Source: Cacconaster sp045601245
GTDB taxonomy: Bacteria > Bacteroidota > Bacteroidia > Bacteroidales > UBA932
Direction: 5' to 3'
DNA length: 64,000 nt
Assembly: GCA_045601245.1 (NCBI GenBank)
Contig: JAZRZH010000052.1
Span: 59,323 to 123,322 of the forward strand
Positions 61,546-64,000 of the stretch are shown here, one piece after another. The notes below the pieces were generated by a model. That model was given only the letters and a program-made list of their open reading frames with translations, had not been told where the DNA came from and made no database searches. Within the stretch, counting starts at the first letter, position 1. Each line of letters opens with the position of its first letter. Both the position numbers and the translations under genes were made by a program.

Positions 61546-63528
61546 TTACTTCACTTCATGGGTATAAGTCCTGGAATTGTACGTAACAGTAGGGTCCAGA
61601 GCCACACAGCTCTTGCCGTTGAAGTTCACACCGGCGTATGAATTGATGTCCTTATTGTAATAACCGCCAGAAACATTACATGAAGCAGCCGCAGGTATAT
61701 CACTGAAAGTAACGCTAGTGCCATAAGCATAGATATATCCGCCCTCGATATTCAAGGTATTCTTACTTGTTGATTCAAAACGTAAAAGTTTAAAATTGTC
61801 AAGAGTGTTCCTCACTTCTCCTCCCTTGATAGTTGCAGTACCGCTTCCTTCTGCATTATAAGCGAAGATTATCGCATGACGCTTTCCGTAAAGGTCTCCG
61901 CCTTCCATAATAAAGCTGCCGTCGAACATCCTGAGTCCGGTATATCCTGCCCCTATTGAACCATTTTTCAAGATGAGGCTGCCAGATTTCAAGCAAGCTG
62001 CAGGGCAAGAGGCGTTGCCGGATGCTGTATTAGGAGCTGTCACTTTTGCATTCTCTCCGTTGATTGTAACTGAAGCTGTCGAAGAGTTGACGAGGAGGGC
62101 GCCATTGCCAAGACCGGTTGCAGTTGTGGTGATCGTACCACCTGTAATCGTAGTCTGAGAAGAACCGGCGACACTTAATGCTACTGACGAACTACTGATT
62201 GTACCGTCTGAAATTGTGATCTTAGAATCGCCTTGGCCAATTAGTGCTGATGCACCCGAGGAAACGTTTATTTTGCCACCCTGCATTTCAAACTTGGCAG
62301 TGCCCTGAACATAGACGCCAGCGGTAGGATTAGTTGCTGTTGTAGCATCGCTAGCAAAACCTATTGTAGCTTTCTTCAGAATCAAAGTTCCGCTGGAGAT
62401 GTTAAAAACATTGCTTGCTTCAGTTGAATTAACTATACTACCATTGCCATCGATAATCAGTTTGCCGCTCTCGGAAGGAGTGATTCGGTTAGTACTTTTA
62501 ACTGTTAACGTCTTTCCGTCGAGGTCAAGTGTTACACCGTGAGGGTTAGTGACACTTATTGGCGTTGAGTTGCTTGTCGTATGAGATAATTTGACCGTAC
62601 AAGCACCGGAATAATCGTTTGCGGCAGCAAAAGCATCGGCGATCGAGCCGAATCTGTCACCTGTTTCAGCAAGCTGGGCATACTCATTAGGGAGGTTTTT
62701 CCCGCTGATCTTAATGATCGTGTTTGCCGGGATGGTCTTTTCTCCGACGGCACAGGAATACGGCCAATCGGTATCTGACATAACAGATATGTACACCTGC
62801 TTTGCACCATTGCCGGAAGGTGTCGGGAAAGTGGCAAGGCAGAATGAAAATGCCTTATTCTCATCGACAAGAGATGTCGCTTTATTGGTGATAGTGGCAG
62901 GTGTGTCATCAACAACCTTTTCGAAAGCTCCGTCCGTACCGATGGTGAGAGTCATCTTAGGATAAAGATTGTCAACCGAGGGAGTCAGCTTTCTGCCTGC
63001 GGAAGCACCTGATGTGCAGTTGTCCACCATAATGACGGAAGTCTCATTGGTAAAAGTCATAGTGCACTTGCCGGATGCATCAACTGATCCGCTGGCTGTC
63101 ATAACGATAGGAAGATCCTCGAATGAGGATGCATCCTGCTTGGTGATGTCGATGGAAAGTGTGCCATCTGTGATATCGGTAGCTGAGAAACCGTTTGCGA
63201 ATACAAGGTTCACCTTGGTGCCTTCATCTGCAGATGGAGCATAGGTTGAAGTCCTGGTAAATACAGCATCCGATCCGCTGACGGATGTACACTGGTAAGT
63301 GTAGTTGCCGGTGGCGTCCCAGCCGAACACCTCGTCACCTTCCTCGAAACATGGGGTCAGGCCATCGAGGCCGAGGCGGGTATTTGCGCCACCAATCTTC
63401 ACTGTGATGGTGTTGAGAGGATTCTCAACGTTTGAGTTGTTGTCAACCTTGCCGAAATCTTCTTCCTGGCAGGATGCGGCACCCATAAGGAGTGCGAATG
63501 CTGAAATTGCGAATAATACTTTCTTCAT
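61546..63528 (-). CDS. Surface lipoprotein, fimbrillin-like N-terminus with parallel beta-helix (paralogue)
   Basis: 660 residues from the ATG at 63528, which has GGAGG 9 bases upstream; an ATG at 63561 overlaps the tiny upstream ORF and is rejected. The signal ends GAASC (Cys20). The fimbrillin-like part (EEGDEVFGWDATGNY, TKVNLVFANG, LPIVMTASG) matches the gene at 58415 nearly motif by motif, and residues about 330-600 form a beta-helix. Its C-terminus (GGYYNKDINSY) resembles both paralogues. Confidence 0.87.
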   Translation of the reverse strand: MKKVLFAISAFALLMGAASCQEEDFGKVDNNSNVENPLNTITVKIGGANTRLGLDGLTPCFEEGDEVFGWDATGNYTYQCTSVSGSDAVFTRTSTYAPSADEGTKVNLVFANGFSATDITDGTLSIDITKQDASSFEDLPIVMTASGSVDASGKCTMTFTNETSVIMVDNCTSGASAGRKLTPSVDNLYPKMTLTIGTDGAFEKVVDDTPATITNKATSLVDENKAFSFCLATFPTPSGNGAKQVYISVMSDTDWPYSCAVGEKTIPANTIIKISGKNLPNEYAQLAETGDRFGSIADAFAAANDYSGACTVKLSHTTSNSTPISVTNPHGVTLDLDGKTLTVKSTNRITPSESGKLIIDGNGSIVNSTEASNVFNISSGTLILKKATIGFASDATTATNPTAGVYVQGTAKFEMQGGKINVSSGASALIGQGDSKITISDGTISSSSVALSVAGSSQTTITGGTITTTATGLGNGALLVNSSTASVTINGENAKVTAPNTASGNASCPAACLKSGSLILKNGSIGAGYTGLRMFDGSFIMEGGDLYGKRHAIIFAYNAEGSGTATIKGGEVRNTLDNFKLLRFESTSKNTLNIEGGYIYAYGTSVTFSDIPAAASCNVSGGYYNKDINSYAGVNFNGKSCVALDPTVTYNSRTYTHEVK

Positions 63529-63541
63529 AGCCTTTTCCTCC

Positions 63542-63673
63542 TTACCAGTTTGCTTCTTCATAATCGTTCATTGAAAAAGCCATCTCCGGAGAGGAGGCAA
63601 TCACCTCGCGTGTCTGATACGAGATGACGACAGCTATCGGCTGCCTATACTTTGTGAGCTGTTTTTTTTCCAT
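63542..63673 (-). CDS. 43-residue peptide preceding the second lipoprotein unit
   Basis: ATG at 63673, stop 63542-63544. The peptide starts MEKKQLTKYRQPIAVV and ends NDYEEANW. It shares with the 47-residue peptide the Y-x-QP segment, an A-S pair near the middle and the acidic tail ending Asn-Trp. It is first in the transcript from 63701 and is followed by GGAGG and the lipoprotein ATG. Confidence 0.7.
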   Translation of the reverse strand: MEKKQLTKYRQPIAVVISYQTREVIASSPEMAFSMNDYEEANW

Positions 63674-63700
63674 CGTTTTGAAATTGGTACTTATTTTATA

Positions 63701-63731
63701 TAAATATATCTACATAGATTTAACCCACAAA
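63701..63731 (-). promoter_or_regulatory. Promoter of the second lipoprotein unit
   Basis: Minus-strand -7-like TATATTTA (63701-63708, seven of eight bases) with TTTG (63728-63731) as -33, spacing 19 bases. Confidence 0.62.
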
Positions 63732-63827
63732 TGAAAGGAAAAAAAACGATAATTCAAAACCAAATTAAAAGATTTTCTGAAATTTCTCCATTCGGCAGAG
63801 GCAGAGGCCATGTGGTATGAATCAGAT

Positions 63828-64000
63828 TTATTCAACCTTGAAACCGTAAGATTTTCCGCCATAGGTGTACGAACCGGATACTACAGCAAATGGCTCCGAT
63901 ACGGAAACGCCATTAACCTCCGGATGTTTATCGAAGAAACCTCCGGTGACAGTTACGCTTGCTGCTGCAGGAACAACTGCGCCAGTTGTTTGACCGGCAA
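63828..64000 (-). CDS. 3' end of a third beta-helix lipoprotein (partial)
   Basis: The minus-strand frame ends SYTYGGKSYGFKVE at the stop 63828-63830 and reads upstream to the edge with a VTVTGGFFDKHPEVN segment. This matches the C-terminal GGYY/GGYF turn of the genes at 58415 and 61546, so the array continues beyond the window. The gap 63732-63827 holds no gene or clear terminator. Confidence 0.75.
   Translation of the reverse strand, partial: AGQTTGAVVPAAASVTVTGGFFDKHPEVNGVSVSEPFAVVSGSYTYGGKSYGFKVE

Noticed and set aside
63529..63561. Upstream ATG that would lengthen the lipoprotein gene at 61546
   Set aside because: It lies inside the 43-residue ORF, gives no signal peptide start, and the ATG at 63528 has a GGAGG site.

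Overview
The window looks like a chromosomal segment of a gut-type Bacteroidota, order Bacteroidales. The evidence is the succinylornithine-type arginine pathway, a TamL-like lipidated Omp85 protein, an M64 peptidase, a DUF1460 amidase, fimbrillin-like surface lipoproteins, and many promoters with the Bacteroides -7 element TAnnTTTG. Base composition is about 50% GC. I cannot place the genus. There are no rRNA, tRNA or CRISPR features.

Layout. (1) 46-8023, minus: a compact arginine operon (GNAT acyltransferase, argG, argC, argD, argF', argB, argE, argH). A further gene begins at the left edge. (2) 8169-11703: a secreted protein with an EF-hand-like loop, an M64 metallopeptidase lipoprotein overlapping an arginase-fold gene, and a His/Pro-rich secreted protein closed by a strong terminator. 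(3) 11808-20352: a 60-residue protein, the trmH/tamL/DUF697 operon, and a plus-strand run of pfkA, two outer-membrane proteins, a TerB-DnaJ protein and trmD. (4) 20349-43523, minus: about 23 kb of surface polysaccharide genes. They include a CapD/FlaA1-type dehydratase, RmlB, a WecA-type initiating transferase fused to a phosphoesterase, LicD, two GT4 transferases, Wzx-like and Wzy-like membrane proteins, an acyltransferase, a radical SAM protein, GalE and a DUF4954 protein. Set into this is a five-gene operon (alr, an ornithine-cyclodeaminase-like gene, an APC permease, a CTP-transferase-like gene and a threonine-aldolase-like gene) that may make and activate an amino-containing head group. 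(5) 43616-48631: a small lipoprotein with a thioredoxin-fold protein, ffh, and a purine salvage cluster. (6) 48644-49551: decayed DNA with a lipoprotein pseudogene. (7) 49552-54086: a minus operon (nitroreductase lipoprotein, lipoprotein, AlaX-like editing protein, DUF1460 amidase, serine hydrolase) divergent from a DMT exporter. (8) 54249-64000, minus: an array of large surface lipoproteins. At least three are paralogues with a fimbrillin-like N-terminus and/or a beta-helix. Two of them are preceded by tiny ORFs (43 and 47 codons) and strong Shine-Dalgarno sequences. One neighbour carries a class I amidotransferase-like catalytic domain, and an internally deleted IS66 element sits inside the array.

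The most unusual items are the WecA-phosphoesterase fusion with an internal lipobox, the exported amidotransferase-like lipoprotein, the tiny ORF plus lipoprotein units, the five-gene amino head-group candidate operon, and a polysaccharide promoter enclosed in a 17-bp inverted repeat.
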